DNA of 64,000 nt from Symsagittifera roscoffensis (taxonomy: Eukaryota > Xenacoelomorpha > Acoela > Convolutidae), in the NCBI RefSeq assembly GCF_963678635.1, contig NC_087064.1, forward strand, positions 46,361,346 through 46,425,345. The letters are read 5' to 3'. The notes under the pieces are model-generated. The model had not been told where the DNA came from. It saw only the letters and a program-made list of their open reading frames with translations, and made no database searches. This document shows positions 47,701 to 58,270 of the stretch, piece after piece (the stretch's first letter is position 1; every line of letters starts with the position of its first letter). The translations under genes and the position numbers were made by a program.

Positions 47701-50632
47701 ATATTGGAACCGTTTAAAACCGTCAGATATTTACACTGACAAAAGTGTAGTTCCAGGAAAAATCATTCCATTGACAATTTAATAAAAAACTTGCTGATAC
47801 TTGAAATAGTAACATCAGCTATTTAACAGAAAAAACAAGCGAACACTTTTTAACCGCCACAAAGATTCGTGTTGAAAAAAGACGTTAAGTGAGTATTTCG
47901 ACTATGACATTTTGGTAAGCAGAAAAATCAATCAAGAATGATTATGCAAACATCGTCAGCAAAAATGTTACATTAAGACAGGATCGAAATTCCACATAAC
48001 CTAAAACGCTACCTGTCACTGATATTTCACTACGATATGAACCTTAGCTCGACTCTCTATCATTCGTTAATATAAGGAAGATTCAAATTCATAGCCTATA
48101 AGCTGCGAAGCGCACAATTATAATTTTACAAAATATATACCATGTCCGAATATTTAGGAAATCAGTTACAAAAAAGCAACTGGATGGAGTATTCGATTGA
48201 ATATTGGAACCGTTTAAAACCGTCAGATATTTACACTGACAATAGAGTGTAGTTCCAGGAAAAATCATTTCATTGAAACTTTTTTTTACTGCCACAACGA
48301 TTCTCATTGAAAGAAGAACACGATAGTTGAGTGATTCGACTATGATCTTATAGTCGCACAAAAATGAATCATAACTTATTATGAAAACATCGTGAGCAAA
48401 AATGTTACATTAAGTCAGGATCGAAATTCCACATACACTAAAACGCTACCTGTCACTGATATTTCACTACGATATGAACCTTAGCTCAGCTCTCTATCAT
48501 TCGTTATTATAAGGAAGATTCAAATTCATAGCCTATGAGCTGCGAAGCGCACAATTATGTTTTTACAAAATATATACCATGTCCGAATATTTAGGAATCA
48601 GTTACAAAAAAGCAACTGGATGGAGTATTCGATTGAATATTGGAACCGTTTAAAACCGTCAGATATTTACACTGACAATAGAGTGTAGTTCCAGGAAAAA
48701 TCATTCCATTGACAATTTAATAAAAAACTTGCTGATACTTGAAATAGTAAGATCAGCTATTTACCAGAAAAAACAAGCGAACACTTTTAACCGCCACAAA
48801 GATTCGTGTTGAAAAAAAGACGTTAAGTGAGTATTTCGACTATGACATTTTGGTAAGCAGAAAAATCAAGCAAGAATTATTATACAAGATTGTCCGAACA
48901 TTTTGGAATCAGTTACAAAAAAGCAACTAGATGGAGCATTCGATTGAATATTGGAACCGTTTAAAACCGTCAGATACTCAAACTGACAATAGAGTGTAGT
49001 TCCAGACAAAATCAACCGATTGACTTTTTTACGGCCACAACGATTCTTGTTGAAAGAAAAAAACGTTAGATAAGTACTTCGACTGTGATATTATAGTCTC
49101 CCAAGCTCAACTCTCTATCCCAAGCTCGACTCTCTTTTAAGAACCTAAGCTCGACTCTCTATCATTCGTTAATATTAGGAATTTTCAAATCCACAGCTTA
49201 TTAGCTGCGAAGCGCACTTCCTGATGTTTTTAAAAAATAGATACCATGTTGTCAGAATAATTAGGAAGCAGTTACAAAAAAAGTAACCAGAGGGAGCAAT
49301 CGATTGAAAGAGTCAGGCATTCACACTGAAAATAGAATGTAGTTCCAGATACATATGTTAACTTTACATTCTATTCGGCAAATCGTTTCCTTTCAGATCC
49401 ATTTCAAAGAACGAAGTCGTATTCTTTCAAGAATATTGATTCTCTTTAAAAGAATCAAAATAGGGCAAACGATTCTCGCATCTTAAAATATTTCAAAGTT
49501 TCACAAGTAATAATTGACTACTTGAACTGAACTAAACAAATCTAACTGAACTAACGGCCTAAAAATGCAGAAGCTTCAATAACCACACAGCTCATTTTCA
49601 ATCATGGAATCACTAACCTTGTTATTTTTGACGTGATCTATAAACATATTGAGCTGGTTCTGTGCCTCCGCTTCTGATTGGTTTGCATCATATCCCTCCT
49701 CTTCGACGTCAAACATCGCCTTCATCTGCAGATACTCCTCGTGCTCCTTTTTCTTACGCTCTTCCTCGGCCGCTGTTCGCTCCTCTTCTAGTCTAGCTTC
49801 TTCAGCTGCCTCTTGTGCTGCTTCCGCCTGACGCTTTAGTTCTATTTCTGCTTCTCTTTTGGCTCGTTCTGCTCGCACTTCTGCCTAAAAAGACAAAACT
49901 TGTGTACACCTGCTCTCAAGCGAAAATCACATAAGGTTCACATTCAGCCCAATCTATACATCGGCTAACGAAAAGATGTGCAGAATACTGCTGAGTTTCG
50001 TACTGACAACGTAGGACCTGAAAAAAAAAGTAAAACCAAATAACTTACCAAGTTTGGACCACGGACACCTATATGATTTAAATTCGAACAAAAGAAGTTC
50101 AATGAAACTCACTGTATAGGACTTAGTTCGCTTGAGAACTAAAATTTAGCTCAAACTGATCCTTTCAGTCGCTCTGAGACCCGGCTCAATAATATAAAAT
50201 GAAACCTACCTCGGCTTCTCTCATTCTGCGTTTTTCCTCTTTCATTTCCAGTTTCTTCATCTTCTTAACACCTAATTTCCCTGTTCTATTTCTCAACCCC
50301 TCAATCAGATCGGCCTCCGAGCCCGCTTCTGAGTCCGATCCAAAATCCATCTCAGCTCCCTCCTCGCCGGCTATGAATCTAGGCACCGGAGCTCCTCGAT
50401 TCTGGCTAGGTCTTTGTAGCATCTGGGGTTGTCTGTTCAAAACTTGGTGGCTAGCTGGTGCTGCTACATTGCGCTGTGATACATTTAAAACTCCCATTTT
50501 GCGCGTTAGGTAAACAAGTACAAGTACTCCAAAAGCTACGAATCCTATGCTTAGAGCAACGAGACCCAAGTTAGTGTCGACTGCATACGACTCGATCCTT
50601 TCATCGCGTTTTCCAAACATTTTATCGGACAT
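32495..50632 (-). CDS. DDRGK1: DDRGK domain-containing protein 1 (UFBP1), 3 exons
   Basis: The spliced product is 316 residues (human protein 314). Residues 22-42 form an N-terminal membrane anchor (LGLVALSIGFVAFGVLVLVYL). They are followed by a Pro/Gln-rich and acidic linker (SDSEAGSEADLIEG), a long Arg/Glu/Ala-rich charged helix at about 115-205, and the conserved HEEYLQMKAMFDVEEEG. A winged-helix-like PCI-type domain contains the name-giving DDRGK at 266-270, followed by FIYVSEEE and FISQRGRISISELA. The family tethers UFL1 to the ER and is needed for UFMylation of ribosomal protein and ER-stress targets. All junctions are phase 0: GAG/gtaggt to ttttag/GCA, and AAG/gttagt to tacag/GTT. Intron 2 spans 32756-49617 (16,862 bp) and is filled with satellite DNA; intron 1 is 325 bp. 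The gene looks intact. Confidence 0.95.
33395..34640. repeat. ~148-bp tandem repeat in DDRGK1 intron 2
   Basis: Diverged units share atgtatgaacccgatagaca, then a ttcaaggccagttatttacc block, gagattgcagttaacacag and aatctgtcaaacttcc. Units start near 33415, 33556, 33705, 34357 and 34507, 141-152 bp apart, with a further partial copy near 33120. The set is split by non-repeat DNA at about 33840-34330, which includes the tRNA-like remnant. It is unrelated to array 2. Confidence 0.7.
34085..34170 (-). mobile_element. tRNA-derived (SINE-like) remnant
   Basis: The minus strand reads TAGCGTAGAGGTTGG (RNA polymerase III A-box-like) and, 28 bp on, GGGTTCGAATCTGGGC (B box, T-arm-like). The arrangement fits a decayed tRNA or the head of a tRNA-derived SINE. 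A full cloverleaf cannot be folded convincingly by eye, so it is not called a tRNA gene. Confidence 0.5.
34641..35519. other. Intron 2, non-repetitive stretch
   Basis: Mostly AT-rich. A short richer patch at about 34955-35220 carries overlapping frames on both strands with no recognisable domain or start context. No feature supported. Confidence 0.4.
43400..48540. repeat. Higher-order repeats in array 2
   Basis: Blocks of several monomers recur as units. The gcgtacaattcaaccgcc variant at 43595 recurs at 46034, and tatttataatcacaac at 44321 recurs at 46761, both 2,439-2,440 bp apart. At the right end ttcatagcct at 47151 recurs at 48088 (937 bp, a dimer). Copies inside these blocks are much more alike than neighbouring monomers, so the right half amplified more recently than 35.5-40 kb. 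Confidence 0.75.
44536..44565. repeat. 30-bp micro-inversion in an array 2 monomer
   Basis: This copy has taataagtcttgattc ... gtgctgac, where the sister copy 2.44 kb away (about 46978-47007) has gtcagcac ... gaatcaagacttatta. The two are exact reverse complements over 30 bp, with collinear flanks. Confidence 0.85.
49618..49884 (-). CDS. DDRGK1: DDRGK1 exon 2 (charged helix)
   Basis: Acceptor ttttag/GCAGAAGTG at 49885; donor AACAAG/gttagt at 49617. It encodes residues 142-230. An Ala/Glu/Arg coiled-coil is followed by HEEYLQMKAMFDVEEEGYD and FIDHVKNNK, which leads straight into the DDRGK domain of exon 3. Confidence 0.94.
50210..50632 (-). CDS. DDRGK1: DDRGK1 exon 1 (membrane anchor, acidic linker)
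   Basis: ATG at 50632 (MSDKMFGKRDER); a second Met four residues later could also serve. It encodes 141 codons to MREAE, then donor GAG/gtaggt at 50209. It holds the single transmembrane segment and the KKMKKLEMKEEKRR start of the charged helix. Confidence 0.93.
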
Positions 50633-52804
50633 TTTTATCTTTTAAATACTGGCAAATTTTAAATTTGAACACATAACTCAAAGAATTGCAAGAGCAAATA
50701 AACTCTTCGGTGACAGCCAGTGGACACGTAAATATTCCAATACCATAGCTTTTTTCTTTTAACTCAAACCATTTATAGACAAACAAAAAAATCAGTTGAA
50801 TACCGTAAAATACACCACAAACGCAAATCAAGAAAAGCGAAGACAAAACTAGTTAACAAATTACGAATGGGCAAACACAGGAGAATCAGCGCTTCGTTAA
50901 ACTTTCAATCTAGTGACACAATAATAACAAGTGAAAACGGTCATACGATTTCGTTCTATATATGACACACGCTTATGACACGCTCCACTATTTTTTATGT
51001 GAGTAGCTCTAGGGTGAGCCACTCTTTAAAATAACACACAAAAAAATGCTCTTGCGAAAACAATTAACAAAAATCATAAGTAAAACTGAATTCACTAACA
51101 AGATGCAGATATTTAATGTAAAAGATTCCTCAGAGCAAAAGGAACGAGCAGCAAAGGGAGATTAAACTCGAAGAAATTCCTACTCTGGAATGGCAAATCT
51201 ATTGGTATTGCTTGCCGTAGTCACAACCCTCACAGGATATGAAGAATGGAGCCAATATCGGATCTTAGTGATGTACATTTAAAAAACCATTTAAATTAAT
51301 TTAAATTTCAATTTATTTCAATGTGAAACTATTTGCCCACTCAATTTATTTCAATGTGAAATTATGTGCCATTATATGAAAAACTTTGATTTAAATCGAG
51401 TAATTTAAATTTTAAAAAATTTAAATTGCTGCGGCGGTATTCGATCCAAAGCCAAAATACAAAGTTTACTCATGAGAATCAATTTCTCATTTCGTAGTTC
51501 CGCAGTAAAAGCAAGTAATCTAAATTTTCACAAATCTGATGTATTTTTGTAGCAAATAGGTATGCCCAAAAAACTGCTAAAATCAGACTGAAGGAAAACT
51601 TAAATTTCTAAAATTTCGGAAAAATTTAAATTGATGCCAACAATATTATAATTTTCTTAAACAAATTCAATTTTTATTTTTTTTCCAATAGACATCACTG
51701 AGTTAATTTTTTTTAGATAAAAAACATCCCTTCACCTATGAACAAAATGATTTAATTCCTCTTTTTTGAAATTTTTAAAATTTTTAGGCAGTAAATTGTG
51801 GTCCTTAAAAAATTCAACTGTTTGCCTGAGCCATATTGACTACGGTTTTAGCTTTTTTGGCAGCAAGTGGTCTCGAAAAGTAATTTGCTCATTTTTTCTG
51901 GCTTTATAAACTGAAATCTTTAAATTGAAACAACTGTTAGGCAGTCAAACTTAGGTTATCTGATTTCAATTTGTGTCGTGTTTATTCGTGTAGCAAAAAA
52001 ATGTGTCTGAAAGCCTAGAACTACGGTGTATTCGATAGAAAAAACCCAGTAGGTATATTCGAAAACATTTAACCTCGAAAAATGAAAATACAGACGACAA
52101 ACAATAAAGTTTTTGTTTTATCATTTTTGTTTTTTGAATAACCAGCAACAATACACAGGAGAAAAACAAAATTTTCATTAATTAAACAAAATTATAAGAA
52201 TTAGAATTTTATAAGCCTGCTCGCTCGCTATATCCGCGCTACTTAACAGGTACTATCATCAAAATCGCCATGTTTTTTTTCGCAAAAGCTAAGTACCAAA
52301 ACTCAACAGCGAAAAAATATATAAAAACAATTAAAAACAATATATTTCAAAAACAAAGCGAAAACATATGACTGAGCTTCAACAACATGTATTTTATGAA
52401 TAAAAAGATGAACTGAAAAAAGCTGTCATTTAGCAGAAAACGTCTAAAAGTATTTTTAGTACATTAAACACCACTTCCAAATCACCTGGTTATGTCTCCA
52501 ACCTTCGATCCTTAGCCAGTATCGAACATTCAGCAACACAAACCTCACGAAGAACAATAAAGCAGCACAAAGCAAACAGACTTTTCTCGTTTTAAATCAT
52601 TAGGCAGTAGTTCTGATTAAACGTTTCCATCTTCGTATCTCTTCATTTAACGCTCGAGCAATCATAAGCGTTTTTAGTATTCTACAAAAAAAAATCGCGA
52701 AAAAGATAAGCACAGAGGTGAAGCAGAGCTTCGCATAACTTTCGATACACCAGAGCGTACCATTGCAAGCTACTAAAAGGTCAGTGAGATGAAATAACTT
52801 GAAC
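50633..52804. other. DDRGK1 upstream region, no gene recognised
   Basis: Likely contains the DDRGK1 promoter (minus strand), but no clear core element. Around 51300-51400 a short segment (caatttatttcaatgtgaaa) is duplicated. At 52150-52240 lies one copy of a dispersed repeat also seen at 54010-54090. No coding exon supported. Confidence 0.5.
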
Positions 52805-53290
52805 TCGAATAACAAAAAATTCAATCACAGAAAAACAGACAAGAAAAACAACCACTAGCATTGGGCAATTTTTTTCCGATCGACCACTAAGCCAACAACA
52901 CGGTTAGACGCCAATTAATCCGAAAACAAAAATACCACAGGAAATATTTGTCATCAAAAATCAACATTTTTTGAAACATGCAAAATTCATTCTCTGAAAA
53001 ACAGACGAGTAAGGTAGCCATTAGCATTAAACAAGATTTTAGTGTTTTTCAGGCGCCCACCAGGCCAAGAACCTGTGGTTAGACGTCAATTGAATCAAAA
53101 ACAAAAATACCAAAGAAAATGCTTGTCATAACAAATCAACATTTTTTGAACTATAAAAAATTCCATCTCTGAAAGACAGACGAAAAACGCAGCCACTAGC
53201 ATTAAACCAGCTTTTGGTATATTTCGGGCGTTTACTAAACCGACAACACGTGCTTAGACGCCAATAAAACAAAACAAAAAATGCAAAAAA
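52805..53290. repeat. ~178-bp tandem repeat, about 2.7 copies
   Basis: Units start near 52805, 52981 and 53158. Each has ctgaaaaacagacgag-like, ccactagcattaaac-like, a ccgacaacacggttagacgc-like stretch and an aaatcaacattttttgaa end. The copies are clearly diverged, the last is truncated, and no coding potential is seen. Confidence 0.75.
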
Positions 53291-55176
53291 AAATTGAGCG
53301 ATTAAAAAGTTTGAACTTTTATACTACCAGCCAACTGAACATGAATAATCACTTTTTATCCTTATACCGATGCAACATATGTTCACTATGCAACAAAGTT
53401 CTAAGCCAAAACCAAAAAAAAACCACAAAAAAAAACGGAAAATATACCAATCAGGTATAGTAATTTCTAAAAACTTCAGAGTTAATCAACAACACTTGAG
53501 ACAACAATGAGAACTGGTTACAGCGCAAAAAATGGCGGGTGGCAACAAACCCAACAAACTATAATCTGCGACTGTAAAATCTTACCGGAAAAAAATCAAT
53601 TTGCAAAAAGCAAACAAGGTCAGATCGGGACGCGAACTCACACACTAGGTTTTTAAGGCAAATGAAAGACCAAAGGCCATGGCGCCTGGAAGTACCGCAG
53701 GTTTGATAAAAAAGCAACATCAATTTCAATTATAAAGGAGTAAGAAAAGTTGTTAACTGGAAAAAAAAGTCTTGTTTCCGACAACAAGAAACTTGCTTTC
53801 GCAAGTGAAACAATTACAAATTATATCAAAGAATCAAAAAACACTTTCGATTACAAAAAAAAATATACAAGAAAGCTTAAAAATATGGCATTTAAACCGA
53901 CAACCTATCAGCAGACAACCCAGAGGTCGATCATTTGTTGCTACTAATTATTTTACGTTCAAAAAAACAGAAGCTGACCGGATTCGAGCGTAGCCATTTA
54001 GCCGTTCACAGACAATACACAAGAGAAAAACAAAATTTTCATTAATTAAACAAAAATATAAGAATTAGACTTTTATAAGTCTACTAGTCTTCGTTCCGTA
54101 GTTAAATTTGTGATTTCAAGAAGTTGAGCATGTTTGCTGCAGAAATGAATGCTGCACAAATTATTCAGTAATTTTGTTATACTAGTTGTTAGCCCGAAAA
54201 TCAATATTCTGATTTGATAAAGCTTGCTTATTGCAAGCGTAATCAACTCAAAAGTCCCTTAAGCGATGAACATTTCACAGAAAAAAAATAGCCGACAGAG
54301 TTCGAAAAGAATCAATGAACCAGAAAAAACTGAAAAAAAAACTTGAAGCTCTTTTAATTTCAAGAAAAATAAGGATTGTCTTTTTTTGATAAAATTAACC
54401 CAGTTTGAACAAACTGGATTGATAGCTATTTTTTTTCCGCTGAGAAATCTGAAAATTAAAATTTAAGGTTAAATTGAAAATAAGGATAGCCGGCTCCTGT
54501 ACAAGTAGCACAGAATCTTCTGACCATATTTTGATCTACAAAAAAAATATTCCTTTTTACAAATTAGGTTCAATTTCCGTGCGTGGTGAAAAGAAAGGCT
54601 CTGAGAAAGCCTAGATCATAGCAAAATGTGCCTAACACATAAGTCAAACGTGTTTTTTGAAAAACGACAAGAAAAAACAAAATCATTAAAAAAATTAAAG
54701 ATTTTTTTAGACCGCAAGTTCGGCGAGTCTGGTGGGAAAACTTTTGAATTTTATAATAATGCATTAAATAAACAAAAAAAAAACGAAATAAGGATAGCTG
54801 GTTGCTGTGCAAGTAGCACAGAAAGGTCTGATCATCATGTTTAAAAAATTCAAAACAAGTTTTTTTTTAATTAAATCGTTTTTTTTTGTGCGTGGTGTGA
54901 TGACAGTATCTGAATGAAAGCCTAAAACTTTAGCATCTTCGAAAGCAATATTAAAATAGGCATATTGGACGACAGTTTTCTTGTACAATGATATGACTGG
55001 AGTTGATGTACGCTGTTATGTTAAAACTTGTATATTAAAAAAATGTTAACTCAAATAATTTCAAATCTACCTTACTACAAGTCTGTTGAAAATTTACATA
55101 TTTATAGATTATTTACAATGAAATTAGAACTGAAAATGCTTATAGCGGCAGATAAAGATGATGATTGTCGAAACTA
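53291..55176. other. Repeat-rich spacer before DPY30
   Basis: Contains tRNA-like B-box fragments on the minus strand (gagttcgcgtcccgatc at about 53617-53635 and cgctcgaatccggtc at about 53976-53990). It also holds a dispersed repeat (caaaattttcattaattaaa at about 54030, also at about 52168). Two copies of a ~160-bp element with aagtagcacagaa and gtgcgtggtg lie at about 54485 and 54792. No gene recognised. Confidence 0.5.
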
Positions 55177-55413
55177 TTAGTCAACAGGTTGCGCTTTCTC
55201 TGCAGCTTCAGAAACGGCTGCCTGGCTGTTACGCAGTCTCATCATAGCCACAGGATCGCATTTGTCCTTGTTTTTGAAAAGGAAGGCAGCCAGAAATTCA
55301 ATGGGCCGGGAAGGCCGTTCTTTTGCAACCAATAGCATGCCTTGCATCAAAACTGGAACTAACGTTGCATCCAGATATGCTTTGAGAGGCCAGGATTGCA
55401 TCTCTACTATTCC
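55177..55413 (-). CDS. DPY30: DPY30-like exon 2 (Dpy-30 motif)
   Basis: Acceptor tctag/GGA at 55414. It contains the complete two-helix Dpy-30 motif with AKERPxxPIEFLA, the family's hallmark, and an Ala/Gln/Arg C-terminal extension. Confidence 0.88.
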   Translation of the reverse strand, partial: GIVEMQSWPLKAYLDATLVPVLMQGMLLVAKERPSRPIEFLAAFLFKNKDKCDPVAMMRLRNSQAAVSEAAEKAQPVD

Positions 55414-55995
55414 CTAGACGTAAAAAGTTTCCTTCAAAATTAATAGCAGTGGTGCGATTCACATGCCTCTTCCACGTTTTTAACATCAAAATCCAGCAGC
55501 GAATTTCAAGACCCCGAAACCTGCAGAAAGTCTATATTTGACAGCAAACCAAAAACCATAAGTTCTTTAAGAGGTTTGTTCTTCGTTCCAGTCATAAAAC
55601 ATTATATTATACCAGCTGTGAATTATAAATCTAATCTGTATTTTTTTTTACTAAACGAATTCATCTCTTTGTTTTTCAAAACTACTTCCATCTCTTTAGA
55701 TTTAACAAAAAAGCCAAGCGTACATTTTTAGATCAAAATGAGGTTCACGCAATGGTTTATTTGACTTGAAGCTGAAAGTTAATTAAATCCTCGTTTACTT
55801 GGAACAAAAAGCAACCTTAGGCTGTGTTTCTCTCAACTTATGAGCGGATATAACGCGCTCAATGCGAGCAGTTTCCTCTGCTGAAATTAGAGGAAAGTCG
55901 GGACCAGCAGACGACATCGGGTGAGCATTGTCTCCGTCCTGCAACCCTTCGGTGTTAGATTCATTTGGCTCTACGATTACTTCTGTTTCTGACAT
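55177..55995 (-). CDS. DPY30: DPY30-like COMPASS subunit, 2 exons
   Basis: Exon 2 (55413-55177) encodes the Dpy-30 dimerisation motif [19 protein letters not shown] followed by [20 protein letters not shown] and KNK, then a 27-residue tail, and ends in TAA. Exon 1 (from 55995, [13 protein letters not shown]) supplies an acidic N-terminus, ending with donor CCTAAG/gttgct at 55815. Joined at acceptor gtctag/GGAATAG the frame stays open (phase 0), giving about 138 residues against 99 in human. A stronger-looking donor 16 bp downstream (CCAA/gtaaac) would put the frame into a stop, so either the weaker site is used or a small exon is missing. DPY30 dimers bind ASH2L and stimulate H3K4 methyltransferase complexes; homologues also occur in ciliary proteins that share this motif. 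Confidence 0.82.
55816..55995 (-). CDS. DPY30: DPY30-like exon 1
   Basis: 60 codons, acidic and Ser-rich, ending [15 protein letters not shown]; this corresponds to the helix preceding the Dpy-30 motif in homologues. The donor choice is uncertain, as explained for the gene. Confidence 0.65.
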
Positions 55996-56940
55996 TTCGA
56001 AACCTTTAAAAAATGAAGCAAGATAAATTTAGCAAATTATTCAGTTTCCAGCACAGAATTTTGCGGATAGGTGGCTAAATAGTTTTAAAAAATCATTTTA
56101 ACTGCTTATATAACGAATTTTTTTTATAGAAGTATAGCTCAGTTACATTTTAAGTTAATAGAAATTAATTAAAAAAAAAAAAAAATTACAAAATGAGCCC
56201 TTCCGTGAAGTTACGGTCCGTGCACTAACTGGATAGGGCCATACTAGCGTATGATACAATAGGCGACATTGAAAAGGCACCAGTAATTTTTGAACATTTG
56301 CTAGACTTTCCCTAAAAATAACCAAGATAGGCAAGTACTGTGAAACAGCAGAGAATGTTCTGACCATATTCTCAAAAAAATTTCTCAATTTTCTGCGTGG
56401 TGTGATAATATGATCTGAAAAACTAAAGCTTCGGCATATTTGACAGTCATAGTAAAATAGGCAGAATGGACAACATTTTCAAGGAAAAGTTACTAGAAAA
56501 AAATCCAAAAAAAAAATCAAAAAATTTTTTTTGCAGAAGTTTTGAAAAGAAACCCAAAAACTAACTTTAATCGGGTAATACTAAGTTTTCGCGACTTCAA
56601 TTAAGCCTTAATAAGCTATTGTACGCCTGCTCGTTTGCTTTATTCGCCCGAACTTAGGCTAAGAATCAAAAGTTTTAAACAAAAAAAAACTTTAATATTT
56701 AAGTGTCAGTCACACTGTAATTTTCTATGATTATCAAACACAGCAAAAACATACAAAACAAATCATTTGCGTTTCATCGATAGAATCACAACCTTACTAA
56801 ATTTTTACTAAAAAATAGAAATCTTAGGATGATTTTTATTCCAAAAGTTGCCACTATTGCATCTTCTTTGAAATAATACGAAGATATGATAAAAAATGAG
56901 TGTTTCTTTTTCCCTCAAAACTGGGAAAATTTTCGAAATT
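55996..56940. other. DPY30 upstream spacer
   Basis: AT-rich, with a poly-A run near 56170 and a third copy of the dispersed element at about 56325-56490 (cagcagagaatgttctgacc, then ctgcgtggtgtgataa). No gene recognised. Confidence 0.45.
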
Positions 56941-56949
56941 TTTAATGTC

Positions 56950-58270
56950 GTTTGAATCACGACTTTTTGGCGTATCTTCGTCTTAAGAGTGAACTAGATT
57001 TCTGGTACTTTTGTGAGTTTTCTCCACTCTTTTCTGTCCTCGGTGATAAGTTATGTCTCTGCAATTTGAATGCTTTGAGGAACGTTCAGAGAATAAATGT
57101 CTTTTTGAACAGGTGTAACCTACGATTTTTGTCTAACAGTTGGGATCTGCGCGCTTGTCTAGCTTTAGTCTGTCTCTTGTCTAACGACGTGCCGAACCAG
57201 ACTTAACGTTTGCGCTTAATAGGGGTACTCCGTGGTTCTTAATCGGTACGTTTGTAGAGGTCTTCGTTCGTGATGATGTTACGATGAACGATACTAAAGA
57301 TTTCATGAAAAAGCGTCTCTGTATGATATTTACGTCGTCGATCAGCTATTTGGTTAGTTTCCAGAGTTCGCATTTATAAAGGAAAACACTAGAAATGAAG
57401 GTGTTGAAGACTCCCAATTTGGTGTTCAAGGAGATTTTGTTTTTCTTGAAAAATACTTTGCATATCATGAAAGCTACATCGGCAAGTCTACGTCTATGTC
57501 AGATAGCTGATTCCGCATCAAGTAAAGTACCAAGGACTTTGCAGTTCTTCCAGTCGGTTGTGCTCCTTGAAATTTGAAATTCATCCCTTTTCGAGTTGGC
57601 AAGCCAAGTAGTGGCAAGAGTCATGATGCAGTCAAGTTCGGCTTTTAGACGGTTAACCCAGCTGAAATCGTCAGCGTACTTAAAGTCAAACCCACTTTTG
57701 CTCGTGATGTCAGCTGTGGTGACTTTATCGGGACTATACCCATACGGATAAGAATAGCGGTGGTCTTGTTTTTCAAAATCATTTTTGGGAATAGAATAGC
57801 CGTGATCGTATGAAAAAAATTGACTGTTGATTATATCCAAACTCTCAATAAAAAGGCTAGAGGCAAGACAACAAATGAAGAACCATGCGCTGAAACAATC
57901 ATCTTATGCAACGCCCACATTAGTAATAATTAGATCACTACACTTCCGCGTGTTTTAACACGTATTCCAGTGTTGTTAACAAGAATAGACGTAAGGTATA
58001 GAGCATCTAGGCTCAAGGTTTTGCCGATGTCGTGAAGGGGTTTTTTGCGGTCGAAGCAGTCGAAGGCAACGGACATGTCGAGAAGTAGATGATTCACATC
58101 TTGGTAGATTTTGGAGATTGCGCGTTCAATACAGAGCTTTATAGCAAAGACCTGTTTCGTCGTTCTTCCAGCTGGGTACGCAGCCTGCGAGTTTGGGATG
58201 TATCTCAGAAATTGGTCTACAGCCATTAGCATCGAGGGACGTAGACGACTCGAAGGTCCACGTTTTTTTT
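56950..58270 (-). mobile_element. LINE B remnant (RTE/CRE-like), 3' part
   Basis: Minus-strand reverse-transcriptase pieces: AAYPAGRTTKQVFAIKLCIE and LLLDMSVAFDCFDRKKPLHD at 58232-57930, FKYADDFSWVNRLKAELDC and CKVLGTLLDAE at 57840-57499. These are followed by a decayed tail with RRRLADVAF and FNTFISSVFLYKCELWKLT down to about 57330. The catalytic YADD is kept but stops and frameshifts abound. This is a different family from LINE A: YADD rather than FADD, and GTLLD and SVFLY motifs. Its 5' continuation lies at 60647-60825, on the other side of LINE A. Confidence 0.7.

Larger units (their letters stand above)
35520..49350. repeat. Satellite array 2 inside DDRGK1 intron 2
   Basis: About 29 diverged head-to-tail monomers. 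The consensus contains gcgaagcgcacttcctgatg, accatgtccgaatatttagg, caactggatggagtattcga, ttggaaccgtttaaaaccgt and cactgacaatagagtgtagt, then a variable part and cgctacctgtcactgatatt. Two monomer lengths alternate. The longer (~480-500 bp) keeps an extra ~60 bp (caatttaacaaaaaccttgc, then gatcagctatttacc) and the shorter (~440 bp) lacks it. Anchor copies lie near 36035, 36533, 36973, 37811, 38305, 39085, 39567, 40077, 40526 and on to 49291. The monomer has no similarity to DDRGK1 exons or to array 1. Confidence 0.9.

Noticed and set aside
49649-49831. Ser/Ala-rich plus-strand frame
   Set aside because: Antisense of the DDRGK1 coiled-coil exon.
50622-50846. 74-codon hydrophobic minus-strand frame overlapping the DDRGK1 start
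   Set aside because: Lies upstream in another frame than DDRGK1, without family similarity; probably 5' UTR or promoter sequence.
53617-53700. tRNA gene on the minus strand
   Set aside because: A B-box-like stretch is present, but the A box is poor and no acceptor stem pairs.
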